This document shows, piece by piece, positions 1 through 8,474 of a DNA stretch of 45,342 nt. The DNA is from Oscillospiraceae bacterium (GTDB lineage Bacteria; Bacillota; Clostridia; Oscillospirales; CAG-272). Under the pieces are notes generated by a model. That model saw nothing but the letters and a program-made list of their open reading frames with translations. It searched no databases and had not been told where the DNA came from. Where the stretch lies: the NCBI GenBank assembly GCA_015064885.1, contig SVRJ01000015.1, positions 1 to 45,342 on the forward strand, written 5' to 3'. A program made the position numbers and the translations under genes. How positions within the stretch are numbered: the first letter of the stretch is position 1; each line of letters opens with the position of its first letter.

Positions 1-169
1 AAAACACCTCTGCGCTATCGCACTTGCATGCCTTTTTTATCTTCTCCTTTGCAGATGCGGAATATTTGTCCTCCCCGTATCCGGAGAGCTTTTCCATATT
101 GGTTTCGATAAAGCGTTTGAGTATAAACTCGTGTGCGCCTTCCGAATAATCGTTTACAAAATAAAGCAT
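1..169 (-). CDS. Low-specificity threonine aldolase-like protein (N-terminal part only)
   Basis: Only the first 56 codons are in the window; the gene runs off the left edge. The visible protein starts MLYFVNDYSEGAHEFILKRF and continues with ETNMEKLSGYGEDKYS. This is the typical opening of the PLP-dependent beta-eliminating lyase / low-specificity L-threonine aldolase family (fold type I), which cleaves threonine or allo-threonine to glycine and acetaldehyde in the cytosol. The start is set by TGAGGAAATAATT directly upstream and by a consensus promoter at 210-238. The PLP lysine lies outside the window, so the assignment rests on the N-terminal signature alone. The substrate could be another beta-hydroxy amino acid. 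Confidence 0.75.
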   Translation of the reverse strand, partial: MLYFVNDYSEGAHEFILKRFIETNMEKLSGYGEDKYSASAKEKIKKACKCDSAEVF

Positions 170-209
170 AATTATTTCCTCAGCATTGAAAATTAAAATT
201 CTAGTCTAT

Positions 210-238
210 ATTATATCACAACGCAAAGCTTTTGTCAA
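210..238 (-). promoter_or_regulatory. SigA promoter of the threonine-aldolase-like gene
   Basis: Read on the minus strand: TTGACA (238-233), 17-bp spacer, TATAAT (215-210). This is a full-consensus housekeeping promoter about 40 bp upstream of the start codon at 169. Confidence 0.8.
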
Positions 239-403
239 GCATAAGTAAGAAGTGTGTGTGCGTTATACTTTACGTTCGGCAAGGTAAACTTTATAATTCA
301 TCAAAATATCAGTATAAAGCTGTAATAAATACGCGCATTGCAAAACGTTCTGCGCCGAAAGTGGCGTAATAGGGGTTCTCTGTACGTAACCGAGCACATC
401 CGC

Positions 404-443
404 AAAATATCCCGCCGGAAATGAAAATCCGACGGGATATTTT
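404..443 (-). terminator. Intrinsic terminator of the membrane protein/HAD operon
   Basis: Inverted repeat AAAATATCCCG (404-414) / CGGGATATTTT (433-443), with additional inner pairing CGGA/TCCG. On the minus strand it is followed by TTTTGCGG. The arm reaches the HAD stop codon at 443-445. Confidence 0.75.
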
Positions 444-1060
444 TATATTATGTCTTTAAGCTCTTCTATAGAATTTATTTTGTAATCTGCATACGTATCC
501 GGATAATATCCTTCATAGTCGTAGAGACAGGATCTCATCCCCGCGTTATTCCCGCATTCTGTGTCAAGAGCTCTGTCGCCTATCATAAGGCACTTTGACT
601 TATCCATAGAAAATCTTTCCGCAAGCCAGTTAAGCGCAGCGGGATCCGGCTTTGTCGGGAAATCCATGGTTGCATCGATAATAAACGTAAACTTATCTGT
701 AAGCCCCCAAGCGTCGAGCAGCTCCACTATCTCTTTTCCCGAACGGGTATATACGTAGTTTCTCTTTCCGTTCTTTACAGCGTACTCAAGTATCTCCGGA
801 ACGTACGGAAGCGGCTTTTGCTTTGTCTTTGCAAGCTCCCAATATATCTTCTTAAACTCTTTATTTGCGGGCTTGAAAAGATCGCCGTCAAATCCGTATG
901 ATCTGAGTGCGTGTCCGACAGTGACCTTGAGTCTTGCGTAGGCAGTATCGTAGTCGGATCTTATTCCGTGTCTTTCAAGTAAGATCAGCAGAGCCTCGGT
1001 AAAAACGGGATAGGTATCAAAAAGAGTTCCGTCAAAATCATATATAAGTTCGTCAAACAT
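443..1060 (-). CDS. HAD-superfamily phosphatase (phosphoglycolate-phosphatase-like)
   Basis: A 205-residue cytosolic HAD hydrolase. Motif I is D8-F-D10-G-T12, where D8 would be the aspartyl nucleophile and D10 the acid/base. Motif III/IV is seen in MIGDRALDTECG. The region between is an alpha-helical cap, which makes it subfamily IA, as in phosphoglycolate phosphatase and beta-phosphoglucomutase. It lacks features that would set the substrate, so only a small phospho-ester substrate is inferred. It is the second gene of a two-gene operon: the upstream membrane protein stops 18 bp before its start, and the terminator at 404-443 closes the unit. The start follows CGAGGAGATATTT. Confidence 0.85.
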   Translation of the reverse strand: MFDELIYDFDGTLFDTYPVFTEALLILLERHGIRSDYDTAYARLKVTVGHALRSYGFDGDLFKPANKEFKKIYWELAKTKQKPLPYVPEILEYAVKNGKRNYVYTRSGKEIVELLDAWGLTDKFTFIIDATMDFPTKPDPAALNWLAERFSMDKSKCLMIGDRALDTECGNNAGMRSCLYDYEGYYPDTYADYKINSIEELKDII

Positions 1061-1078
1061 AAATATCTCCTCGGTGTA

Positions 1079-1636
1079 TCAATAATATTTTTTATGTTCC
1101 TTGAATTTAAATACTCTGACGTTATTAAATCCTGCGATATAAGCAAGCGTCGATATAGCTATAGACGGTAGCATAACGACAAAAAGCATCCACCAGTAAG
1201 CATTAAGCGAGGTTTCTCCTATTTTAAACTGTAAAAGTCCGAGGTACATTCCCTGAAGAGCAATGCCTATACCTCTGAGTCCTTCAGCAGCACCTATGGG
1301 TCCCGTAAAGTGAAAAATACCTGCAAGCGCTGCGACAAGTATATTCGGAACGTTTGCCGCAAGACCCATATAAAATCCCAGAAGAATATTCTTATCCTTC
1401 TTTTTATAGTCAACGCTTATTCTGTCCCTGGCACCATGATTCCAAGGAATGCTGTATATAAGAACGAGATAAAAAAGAACCGCAAATCCCGATACAACGT
1501 ATATGAGCCAATCGCTGTATTCGTTTTCAAGTCCCGAAACCGCAATAACGAGCGAAAAGCCAAACAGTGCAATAGCAAATTGGTTTACAAACATTTTAAC
1601 GCTTGAATAGCCGTAATCCAAAAAGAATTTTTTCAT
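1079..1636 (-). CDS. Polytopic membrane protein of unknown function
   Basis: A 185-residue protein that I do not recognise. It begins MKKFFLDYGYSSVKMF and has about four hydrophobic segments: residues ~17-36, ~43-63, ~88-115 and a C-terminal WWMLFVVMLPSIAISTLAYI stretch. It ends in a short basic tail (FKFKEHKKYY). An upstream ATG at 1696 is also open, but 1636 is chosen because CAGGAGTACCTT precedes it and the promoter at 1668-1696 overlaps the longer reading. It is co-transcribed with the HAD phosphatase. Confidence 0.75.
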   Translation of the reverse strand: MKKFFLDYGYSSVKMFVNQFAIALFGFSLVIAVSGLENEYSDWLIYVVSGFAVLFYLVLIYSIPWNHGARDRISVDYKKKDKNILLGFYMGLAANVPNILVAALAGIFHFTGPIGAAEGLRGIGIALQGMYLGLLQFKIGETSLNAYWWMLFVVMLPSIAISTLAYIAGFNNVRVFKFKEHKKYY

Positions 1637-1667
1637 AAGGTACTCCTGAATTTTAAATACTCTATAT

Positions 1668-1696
1668 ATTATATCAGTACTACGAAATATTTTCAA
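1668..1696 (-). promoter_or_regulatory. SigA promoter of the membrane protein/HAD operon
   Basis: Minus strand TTGAAA (1696-1691), 17-bp spacer, TATAAT (1673-1668). It lies about 30 bp upstream of the chosen start at 1636 and rules out the longer start. Confidence 0.75.
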
Positions 1697-1790
1697 GTAG
1701 TACGGATAAAAATTTACACTTTATCAACTAAAAAATTTGAGTTATGTATTATAATTATATCATCGTAATGATAGGAGGCGCGCAGACAAA

Positions 1791-2777
1791 ATGAACAAAT
1801 ATGACGGATATCCTATGATATTGCGTGATTTCGCATCATATAAGAAGGTCATTCAGGGTCGTTCAACAAAAACTATCGACGAATACATGCTTGATCTGCG
1901 CACCTTTTTCAGATATCTGAAGCTTGAACGCGGGACAGGAAGCATAGAAAAATTCTCGGAAATAGATATATCCGACGTAAAGATCGACTTTATAAAAGAG
2001 ATAACTACGTCAGACATTTATGATTTTCTCATGTTCACCGATGCCGAGAGATCAAACAGCTCTGCCGCGGTCGCGAGGAAGCTTTCGGCTATAAAGGGAC
2101 TTTTTAAATATCTGACGGTCACCATGCATATGCTTGAAGACAATCCGGCAATACATATAGAAACGCCGAAAGCAAAAAAGGCATTACCGAAGCATCTTTC
2201 TATAGACGAGGCAACAGACCTTCTTTCAACAGTCAAAAATAACAAAGAAAACCCAAATGCGCTGAGAGACTACACCATACTCACGCTTTTCCTCAACTGC
2301 GGAATGCGTCTTTCCGAGCTTGTCGGAATAGATATGAGCAAGATATCCTCCGATCTTTCCTATCTCACTGTTGTAGGTAAAGGAAATAAGGAACGAGTGA
2401 TATATCTCAACGATACATGCCGCGAGCTACTGTCTGAATATCTGGCATACAGAAAAGGACCGAAATTCGAATACGTTGATGACAAGGCTCTGTTTTTAAG
2501 CAGACTCAATAAAAGAATAAGCAGAAACACGGTTCAGTGGCTTGTAAAAAAGCACCTTGACGAGACAGGTCTCAGCGCAAAGAACTATTCTACCCACAAG
2601 CTCCGCCATACCGCGGCAACTCTTATGTATCAAACCGGGAAGGTCGACGTACGTATACTCAAGGAGATCCTCGGACACGAGCAGCTGAATACGACTCAGA
2701 TATACACGCACGTTGCAAGCTCTGACATAGAAAAGGCTATGCAGGAAAATCCGCTGAACATAAAGAAAAAGGATTAA
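1791..2777 (+). CDS. Tyrosine recombinase, XerC/XerD-like
   Basis: A 328-residue site-specific recombinase. It has an N-terminal SAM-like core-binding domain (~10-125, DEYMLDLRTFFRYL) and a C-terminal catalytic domain. The catalytic set is complete: R173 in NCGMRLSEL, K in GKGNKER, H269 and R272 in HKLRH, H296 in LGHEQ and Y305 in QIYTHV. The length is close to the Xer family norm (~300). It stands alone, with its own terminator at 2789-2826, no integrase accessory genes and no visible att duplication. A chromosome-dimer-resolution Xer protein (family XerA/C/D) is therefore more likely than a phage integrase. The start follows GATAGGAGGCGCG. A TATAAT is present at 1750-1755 but without a convincing -35. 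Confidence 0.88.
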   Translation: MNKYDGYPMILRDFASYKKVIQGRSTKTIDEYMLDLRTFFRYLKLERGTGSIEKFSEIDISDVKIDFIKEITTSDIYDFLMFTDAERSNSSAAVARKLSAIKGLFKYLTVTMHMLEDNPAIHIETPKAKKALPKHLSIDEATDLLSTVKNNKENPNALRDYTILTLFLNCGMRLSELVGIDMSKISSDLSYLTVVGKGNKERVIYLNDTCRELLSEYLAYRKGPKFEYVDDKALFLSRLNKRISRNTVQWLVKKHLDETGLSAKNYSTHKLRHTAATLMYQTGKVDVRILKEILGHEQLNTTQIYTHVASSDIEKAMQENPLNIKKKD

Positions 2778-2788
2778 GAAACAAGAAA

Positions 2789-2826
2789 GACCGTTCCCTT
2801 GATCAGTAAGAGAACGGTCATTTTTA
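2789..2826 (+). terminator. Intrinsic terminator after the Xer gene
   Basis: GACCGTTC (2789-2796) / GAACGGTC (2812-2819) with an imperfect inner loop, followed by ATTTTTATT. It sits between convergent genes and may also serve uxaC. Confidence 0.75.
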
Positions 2827-2832
2827 TTCATA

Positions 2833-4232
2833 TCAGAATCCGAAATATTCCTTTGCGTTGTTATAACAGATATCCGAAACTATCTTTCCCGCCGCCGCAA
2901 TATCGTTCGGGATAAATCCTCTTTCCATCCATTCACCGACGAGGTTACAAAGTATACGTCTGAAGTATCCGTGGCGTGAGTACGAAAGGAAGGAGCGAGA
3001 GTCTGTCTCCATACCGATAAATTTTCCGAGAGGCATCAGCTCGGCATATGATATGAGCTGGCTTCTCATTCCGCTATAGGTATCGTTAAACCACCATGCT
3101 ATTCCCTGCGTAACGTATGGAGCTTTTTTGCCCCCCTTACAGAATGCACCGGATATGACGGCAGCGCGGCATTATCATTCGGGTTAAGAGAATACATTAT
3201 AGTTCTCGGGAGAATATCTGCTTCTTCAAGATAGTTCAGAAGCGCGGCTATTTCTGTGATGTAGTTCTTTCCGCTTATACTGTCGTAGCCGCTATCCTTT
3301 CCTATAGATGCAAGCATCTTTTTGTTCGGGTTTCTGAGCGCTCCTATATGCCACTGCATTACCCAATCTCTCTTTTTATATTCGGAGGCAAGGAAACGCA
3401 TCATCTGACAGGTAAACAGTGTTATTTCATGTTCGCTGAGGTCCCTGTGACCCGAAATGGCTTTAGTGAATATCTCGTTTGCGTAGAATTCGTTAGGTTT
3501 TTCAAAATAAAGCGCGGTATTGAAGCCGTGGTCTGAGGTAACGCATCCGAGTCGATCAAAGTCATCGAGCACCCGACCGAGTGCGGCATACAGAGTTTTG
3601 AGATCCTCTATCTTTACGCCCGCTCTGTCTCCGAGCCGTTCTATATAAGCGGGATATTCCTTGGCATTAAGCGTAAAGAGATTATCGGGACGGAAGGTCG
3701 GGCATACCTTAAATCCGACACCCTCGTTCGCTATCATCTCATGGTATTCAAGGCTGTCTGCCGGATCGTCGGTGGTACATATAGCTCTTACGTCAAATTT
3801 AGAAATAAGACTTCTTGCGCTCATTCCCTTTTCTCTTATATATTCAGACGTATAGTTCCAGATGGCATCGCAGTTTTTCTCACAGATGATATAATTACAT
3901 CCGAAGCTGTCGCGAAGCTCGAGATGCGCCCAGTGGTAAAGAGGATTTCCTATAAGGCTTGGCATACATGAGCAGAACGCCTTGAATTTTTCATAATCGG
4001 AGGCATCGCCCGTTATATATTTTTCATCTATTCCGCACTCACGCATCGCCCTCCACTTATAATGGTCGCCCGAGAGCCATATCTCACCTATATTAGTAAA
4101 GTGCTTATCCTCGGCTATCTCTTTCGGAGAAAGGTGACAATGATAGTCTATTATCGGTTGATTTGCGGCAAATCTGTTAAAGAGTATTTTGGCACTCTCA
4201 TTTTCAAGAAGAAAATCTCTGTCGTTAAACAT
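2833..4232 (-). pseudogene. uxaC: Glucuronate isomerase (uronate isomerase), interrupted by one frameshift
   Basis: Uronate isomerase of the amidohydrolase superfamily, which converts D-glucuronate to D-fructuronate (or galacturonate to tagaturonate). The metal motif IIDYHCHLSP is near residue 30. The frame from 4232 reads correctly as far as YSLNPNDNAAL and then goes out of frame near 3160, ending at 3099 with unrelated residues. The next frame reads ISGAFCKGGKK, QGIAWWFND, FIGMETDSRSFLSYSRHGYF and RRILC down to 2833; these are the family's C-terminal motifs. Adding one base at about 3158-3164 gives a 466-residue protein, the normal family length (~466-470). The rest of the sequence is undamaged, so this is either a recent inactivation or a one-base sequence error. 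The start at 4232 follows CGGAGTTATAAT. Confidence 0.88.
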
Positions 4233-4277
4233 ATTATAACTCCGATATATTCAATATTAAGCTTTCCGCTCACAATA

Positions 4278-4306
4278 ATTTTAACACAAGCAAGAGGATT
4301 TGTCAA
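4278..4306 (-). promoter_or_regulatory. SigA promoter of uxaC
   Basis: Minus strand TTGACA (4306-4301), 17-bp spacer, TAAAAT (4283-4278), with TG one base before the -10 (extended -10). Confidence 0.75.
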
Positions 4307-4355
4307 CGCATTTTTTAATATTTTCAAAAAAGATAACAAATTTTCTTCAAATATA

Positions 4356-4384
4356 TAGACAAAATCAAAATATTGTGGTATAAT
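4356..4384 (+). promoter_or_regulatory. SigA promoter of the MBL-gltX-glnS operon
   Basis: TAGACA (4356-4361), 17-bp spacer, TATAAT (4379-4384), with TGG immediately before the -10. About 33 bp upstream of the ATG at 4417. No T-box is present between it and the operon. Confidence 0.75.
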
Positions 4385-4416
4385 ATTATATTGATATTGA
4401 TGTTGGGGGTGATAAA

Positions 4417-5031
4417 ATGACCGTATATCGGTTTACCCAGGCGCCTATGGGTGCCTCGTGCTACGTAATACAAAACGGCGACACTGATACGGGCATACTT
4501 ATCGACCCGTGCGTTGCGCCGAGGATAGTTTTCTCACAGCTCGGACATTCCTTCCGCATAACCCATCTACTTATAACTCACGGTCATTTTGACCACATAT
4601 GGATGACTGATGAATGGGTCGAGGAAACCGGCGCTGAGCTTATAATTTCGAATGATGACGCATGCTGTCTTTCTTCCGCATTCATGAACGGATCGTCGAG
4701 CTTTTACGCACTTCCCGACGTAGTGTGCGATTCAAAAGCAGACACGCTTCTTTCGGGGGAAGAAGAGCTTTTACTCAATGACATAAGCGTAAAGGTCTTT
4801 TCCGCTCCCGGGCATACACCGGGCGGACTGCTCTACCTTATCGGTGACCATCTTTTCTCGGGTGACACGCTTTTCTACAGAAATTACGGAAGATCGGATC
4901 TTCCGGGAGGAGACCGCGAGCTTCTCAGAGAAACACTTATATCAATGGGGCGATTCTACGGCAAGGGCATATATCTTTGCCCCGGACACGGAGACGTCTG
5001 CCGTTTTGACGACGCATATATAACCATGTAA
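4417..5031 (+). CDS. Metallo-beta-lactamase-fold hydrolase (glyoxalase II-like)
   Basis: A 204-residue MBL-fold metal hydrolase. The metal ligands are all visible: H55-G-H57-F-D59-H60, H133 in the GHTPGG motif, D150 in FSGDTLF and H191 in CPGHGD. The FSGDTLFYRNYGRSDLPGGD block is characteristic of the glyoxalase II/persulfide-dioxygenase-like branch, which acts on thioesters or related small molecules. The substrate here is not determinable, and Firmicutes often lack glutathione. It is the first gene of an operon with gltX 45 bp downstream. The start follows TTGGGGGTGATAAA. A role linked to methylglyoxal (mgsA lies at 27.3 kb) is possible but speculative. Confidence 0.85.
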   Translation: MTVYRFTQAPMGASCYVIQNGDTDTGILIDPCVAPRIVFSQLGHSFRITHLLITHGHFDHIWMTDEWVEETGAELIISNDDACCLSSAFMNGSSSFYALPDVVCDSKADTLLSGEEELLLNDISVKVFSAPGHTPGGLLYLIGDHLFSGDTLFYRNYGRSDLPGGDRELLRETLISMGRFYGKGIYLCPGHGDVCRFDDAYITM

Positions 5032-5076
5032 AACTTTTCTTATACTATATTTCTACGTTCAAAAGGAGAACAAGCA

Positions 5077-6765
5077 ATGGACTATAACTATCTTGCAGAC
5101 CTGCTCTTCCCCAATGTGACTCTCACACCGGAGGACATGGAAAACAGATACCCTAAAAGAGATCTTCCCGAAGGGGCAAAGGTAACGAGATTTGCGCCCA
5201 GCCCTACGGGATTTGTACATTTCGGAGGACTTTTTCCCTCCACTGTAGGTGAAAGACTCGCGCACCAGAGCAACGGTGTTTTCTATCTCAGAATTGAGGA
5301 TACCGACGCAAAAAGAGAGGTTCCCGGTGCAGCTGAGGGACTTATAAAGACTCTCGCCAGATACGGTGTAAATTTCGATGAGGGCGCGGTTCTCGATGAA
5401 AACGGCAACATATGCAACAAGGGCGACTACGGTCCTTACAAGCAAAGCGACCGAGTTGAGATATATCACGTATTTGCAAAAAAGCTGGTTTCCGAAGGCA
5501 AGGCTTATCCGTGCTTCACTACGGAAGAAGAGCTTGAGAAGCTTCACTCTGTGGATAAAAAGGCGGAAATAAAAACAAAAGAATGGACCGAAGAGGAGAT
5601 GGAGCGCCAGAAGGCAGAAATGCTGAAGCAGCGCGAGATCACTATCGAGGAAGTCGAACAGCACCTTAAGAACGGTGACAAGTTCGTTCTCCGCATGCTC
5701 GCTAACGGAGATCCGGAAAAGAGAATAAAGGTAACAGACCTTGTCAAGGGCACTGTTGAGATCCCCGAAAACGACAAGGACGAGGTGCTTCTTAAGTCTG
5801 ACGGTATCCCCACGTACCACTTTGCTCACGCTGTAGACGATCACCTTATGGGAACCACTCACGTAATAAGGGGAGAGGAATGGCTTCCCAGCCTTTCGAG
5901 GCACGTGATGCTATTCAATTATCTCGGATTCAAGCTTCCGAAATATATGCATATTGCTCAGATAATGCGCCTCGACGAGGAAGGAAACAAAAAGAAGCTT
6001 TCAAAGAGAGATATGGGTGCAAACATGGAAGACTACGCACGCATGGGATACGCTCCCGAGTGCGTAAGAGAATACATTCTCACTCTTCTCAACTCTAATT
6101 TTGAGGAATGGCACATGCAAAATCCGGACAAGTCATGCGATGACTTCCCGTTCAACATCAAAAAGATGTCCTCCTCCGGATGTCTGTTCGACTTTGACAA
6201 GCTCAACAACATTTCAAAAAACGTTATATCAAAGATGAGTGCCGAGCAGGTATATGAAAGCTCCGCAGAGTGGGCAAAGGAATTCGATCCCGAGTTTTAT
6301 TCTATTCTCACAAAGGATAAAGAAAAGGCTATCGCGATATTCTCTATCGGACGCGGCGGAAAGAAACCGAGAAAGGACCTCACTGTCTGGAGCGACGTTA
6401 AGGGTTACGCAGGCTTCTTCTACGACGAGCTTTTCAAGATAGAGGACAGCTATCCCGAAAACTTCGACGCCTCCGAAATAAAGAGCGTTCTTTCAGATTA
6501 CCTTGCCTCCTACTCGCCAAAGGCAGACCCCAACGAATGGTTCAACGACGTAAAGGCTATTGCGGAAAGGAACGGCTACGCCTCGGATATGAAGGCTTAT
6601 AAGGCATCTCCTGAAAGCTTCAAGGGATCTGTTGCAGACGTAAGCATGTTCATAAGAGTAGCTATTACGGGAAAGCTTAATTCTCCCGACCTCTTTGCTG
6701 TAACTCAGATACTCGGAGAAGACAGTGTCAAGGCACGTCTTACAGCAATGATAAACTCTCTTTAA
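5077..6765 (+). CDS. gltX: Glutamate--tRNA ligase
   Basis: A 562-residue class I aminoacyl-tRNA synthetase that charges tRNA-Glu in the cytosol. The HIGH-type motif reads APSPTGFVHFGGL (residues 40-52, so HFGG replaces HIGG) and the KMSKS-type motif reads KLSKR (307-311). FYLRIEDTD follows the first motif, as in bacterial GluRS. It is longer than the usual ~480-500 residues because of a charged helical insertion around 150-200 (KAEIKTKEWTEEEMERQKAE). The C-terminal half is the anticodon-binding region. The start follows AAAAGGAGAACAAGC. The next gene, a true GlnRS, begins 22 bp later, so this enzyme need not mischarge tRNA-Gln. Confidence 0.93.
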   Translation: MDYNYLADLLFPNVTLTPEDMENRYPKRDLPEGAKVTRFAPSPTGFVHFGGLFPSTVGERLAHQSNGVFYLRIEDTDAKREVPGAAEGLIKTLARYGVNFDEGAVLDENGNICNKGDYGPYKQSDRVEIYHVFAKKLVSEGKAYPCFTTEEELEKLHSVDKKAEIKTKEWTEEEMERQKAEMLKQREITIEEVEQHLKNGDKFVLRMLANGDPEKRIKVTDLVKGTVEIPENDKDEVLLKSDGIPTYHFAHAVDDHLMGTTHVIRGEEWLPSLSRHVMLFNYLGFKLPKYMHIAQIMRLDEEGNKKKLSKRDMGANMEDYARMGYAPECVREYILTLLNSNFEEWHMQNPDKSCDDFPFNIKKMSSSGCLFDFDKLNNISKNVISKMSAEQVYESSAEWAKEFDPEFYSILTKDKEKAIAIFSIGRGGKKPRKDLTVWSDVKGYAGFFYDELFKIEDSYPENFDASEIKSVLSDYLASYSPKADPNEWFNDVKAIAERNGYASDMKAYKASPESFKGSVADVSMFIRVAITGKLNSPDLFAVTQILGEDSVKARLTAMINSL

Positions 6766-6787
6766 GTCAAACGAAAGGATTCAGATC

Positions 6788-8437
6788 ATGGAAGAGATCA
6801 AAAATAATTTTATTCACGATATAATTGACGAGGACCTTAAAGAAGATCCGAGTATAAAGATCCATACGCGTTTTCCGCCCGAGCCTAACGGTTATCTTCA
6901 CATTGGAAGCGCAAAGGCTATAATGATAAACGTTGAGACCGCAAAAAAATACGGCGGGCTCTTCAACCTCAGATACGATGATACAAATCCTGCGAAGGAA
7001 GACACCGAATACGTTGAATCTATATACAACGATCTTTGCTGGCTTGGCGCTATACCTACGGGAGGAGTTTTCTACGGATCAGACTATTTTGACAAGTGCT
7101 ATGAATTCGCAATAAAGCTCATCAAGGACGGAAAGGCTTACGTATGCGATCTTTCTGCTGACGAGCTCAAGGAATACAGAGGCACCCTCACAGAACCCGG
7201 AAAGGAATCCCCTTACAGAAACCGCTCTGTTGAAGAAAACCTCGAGCTTTTCGAAAGAATGAAGAACGGTGAATTCCCGGACGGCGCAAAGACGCTTCGT
7301 GCAAAGATCGACATGGCGTCTCCAAATATGAATATGAGAGACCCTGCTATCTACAGAATAGTTCACACCTCTCACCACAGGCAGGGTGACAAGTGGTGCA
7401 TCTATCCGCTCTACGACTATGCACATCCTATACAGGACGCTCTCGAGGGGATCACATATTCCCTCTGCTCTCTCGAATTTGAGAATCATCGCCCCCTCTA
7501 CGAATGGGTAATAGACAATATCGGATTTGAAAAAAAGCCTAAGCAGAGAGAATTCGCAAGGCTTAACGTCACTTACACGGTAATGTCCAAGAGATATCTC
7601 CGCAAGCTCGTTGAGACAGGTCTTGTCGACGGCTGGGATGACCCCAGAATGCCTACCATCTGCGGACTTCGCAGAAGAGGATATACTCCCGAATCGATCT
7701 TTGATTTCACCAAGAGAGCCGGCGTTGCCAAGGGTTATTCTATCGTTGATATAGAGCTCCTTGAACACTGCATCAGAGAAGAACTCAATGCTTCCGCTCC
7801 CAGAAGAATATGCGTGGCAAAGCCGATAAAGGTAGTAGTCACAAACTATCCCGAGGACAAGCAGGAGGTATTCTCTCTCCCCAATAATCCGGTAGATCCC
7901 GATGCGGGAACAAGAGAGGTCGTCTTCACAAGAGAGCTTTACATTGACGCTGACGATTTTGCTCTTGTTCCTCCCCCCAAGTTCTTCAGACTCAAGCCCA
8001 ACGGAGAGGTAAGACTCATGGGTGCGTATATCGTTAAATATGAGGACTGTATCACCGATGAAAACGGAAACGTCAAGGAGATACACGTTACCGCTGACCT
8101 TGAAAGCGGAAACGGCAACCCCGTGGACGGCAGAAAGATCAAGGGTACTATCCACTGGCTCAGCGCAAAGAATGCTTCTCCCGTAACGCTTATGCACTAC
8201 GACAGGCTCTTTACTATTGAGAACGTAGGAGATATTCCCGAAGGAAAGACCTACGACGATTACCTTAACGCAGATTCCGCGATCAAGATAGAGGGAGCTC
8301 TCGTTGAGCCTTCCGCTATGAATGATGATGCTACACGATTCCAGTTCGTCAGAAGCGGATACTACGTAAAGGACACAAAGAACCCCAATACCTTCAACCG
8401 AATAGTAGGTCTTAAGGACAGTTACCCCAAAAAATGA
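6788..8437 (+). CDS. glnS: Glutamine--tRNA ligase
   Basis: A 549-residue class I synthetase of the eukaryal/gamma-proteobacterial GlnRS type. The HIGH motif is PPEPNGYLHIGSAKA (31-45), followed by NLRYDDTNP, a GlnRS/archaeal-GluRS signature. The KMSKS motif reads VMSKR (265-269). LEFENHRPLYEW and the beta-barrel anticodon-binding domain (~340-545) are present, and the length is standard. Most Firmicutes lack GlnRS and use GatCAB transamidation, so its presence beside gltX is notable; GlnRS occurs in several clostridial lineages and is usually attributed to lateral transfer. RBS AAAGGA lies 8 bp before the ATG. Confidence 0.94.
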   Translation: MEEIKNNFIHDIIDEDLKEDPSIKIHTRFPPEPNGYLHIGSAKAIMINVETAKKYGGLFNLRYDDTNPAKEDTEYVESIYNDLCWLGAIPTGGVFYGSDYFDKCYEFAIKLIKDGKAYVCDLSADELKEYRGTLTEPGKESPYRNRSVEENLELFERMKNGEFPDGAKTLRAKIDMASPNMNMRDPAIYRIVHTSHHRQGDKWCIYPLYDYAHPIQDALEGITYSLCSLEFENHRPLYEWVIDNIGFEKKPKQREFARLNVTYTVMSKRYLRKLVETGLVDGWDDPRMPTICGLRRRGYTPESIFDFTKRAGVAKGYSIVDIELLEHCIREELNASAPRRICVAKPIKVVVTNYPEDKQEVFSLPNNPVDPDAGTREVVFTRELYIDADDFALVPPPKFFRLKPNGEVRLMGAYIVKYEDCITDENGNVKEIHVTADLESGNGNPVDGRKIKGTIHWLSAKNASPVTLMHYDRLFTIENVGDIPEGKTYDDYLNADSAIKIEGALVEPSAMNDDATRFQFVRSGYYVKDTKNPNTFNRIVGLKDSYPKK

Positions 8438-8448
8438 TCTGAAAGGAG

Positions 8449-8466
8449 CGGGTTTATAAAAATCCG
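8449..8466 (+). promoter_or_regulatory. Hairpin between the Shine-Dalgarno and the DUF1294 start
   Basis: The sequence after GGAG (8445-8448) folds as a 7-bp stem, CGGGTTT with AAATCCG, with an ATAA loop. The gene's only good ribosome site is 26 nt from its ATG at 8475. Folding out this hairpin leaves 8 nt, a normal spacing. An in-frame TAA at 8457 excludes a more upstream start. Confidence 0.45.
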
Positions 8467-8474
8467 TACACGAT

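Noticed and set aside
170-442. Possible small gene or RNA in the gap after the threonine-aldolase start
   Set aside because: Apart from the promoter at 210-238 and the terminator at 404-443, no ORF with a ribosome site or convincing structure is visible.
1791-2777. Xer-type gene considered as the integrase of a mobile element
   Set aside because: No excisionase, relaxase, phage genes or flanking att-like repeats; neighbours are chromosomal metabolic genes and the protein looks like a housekeeping Xer.
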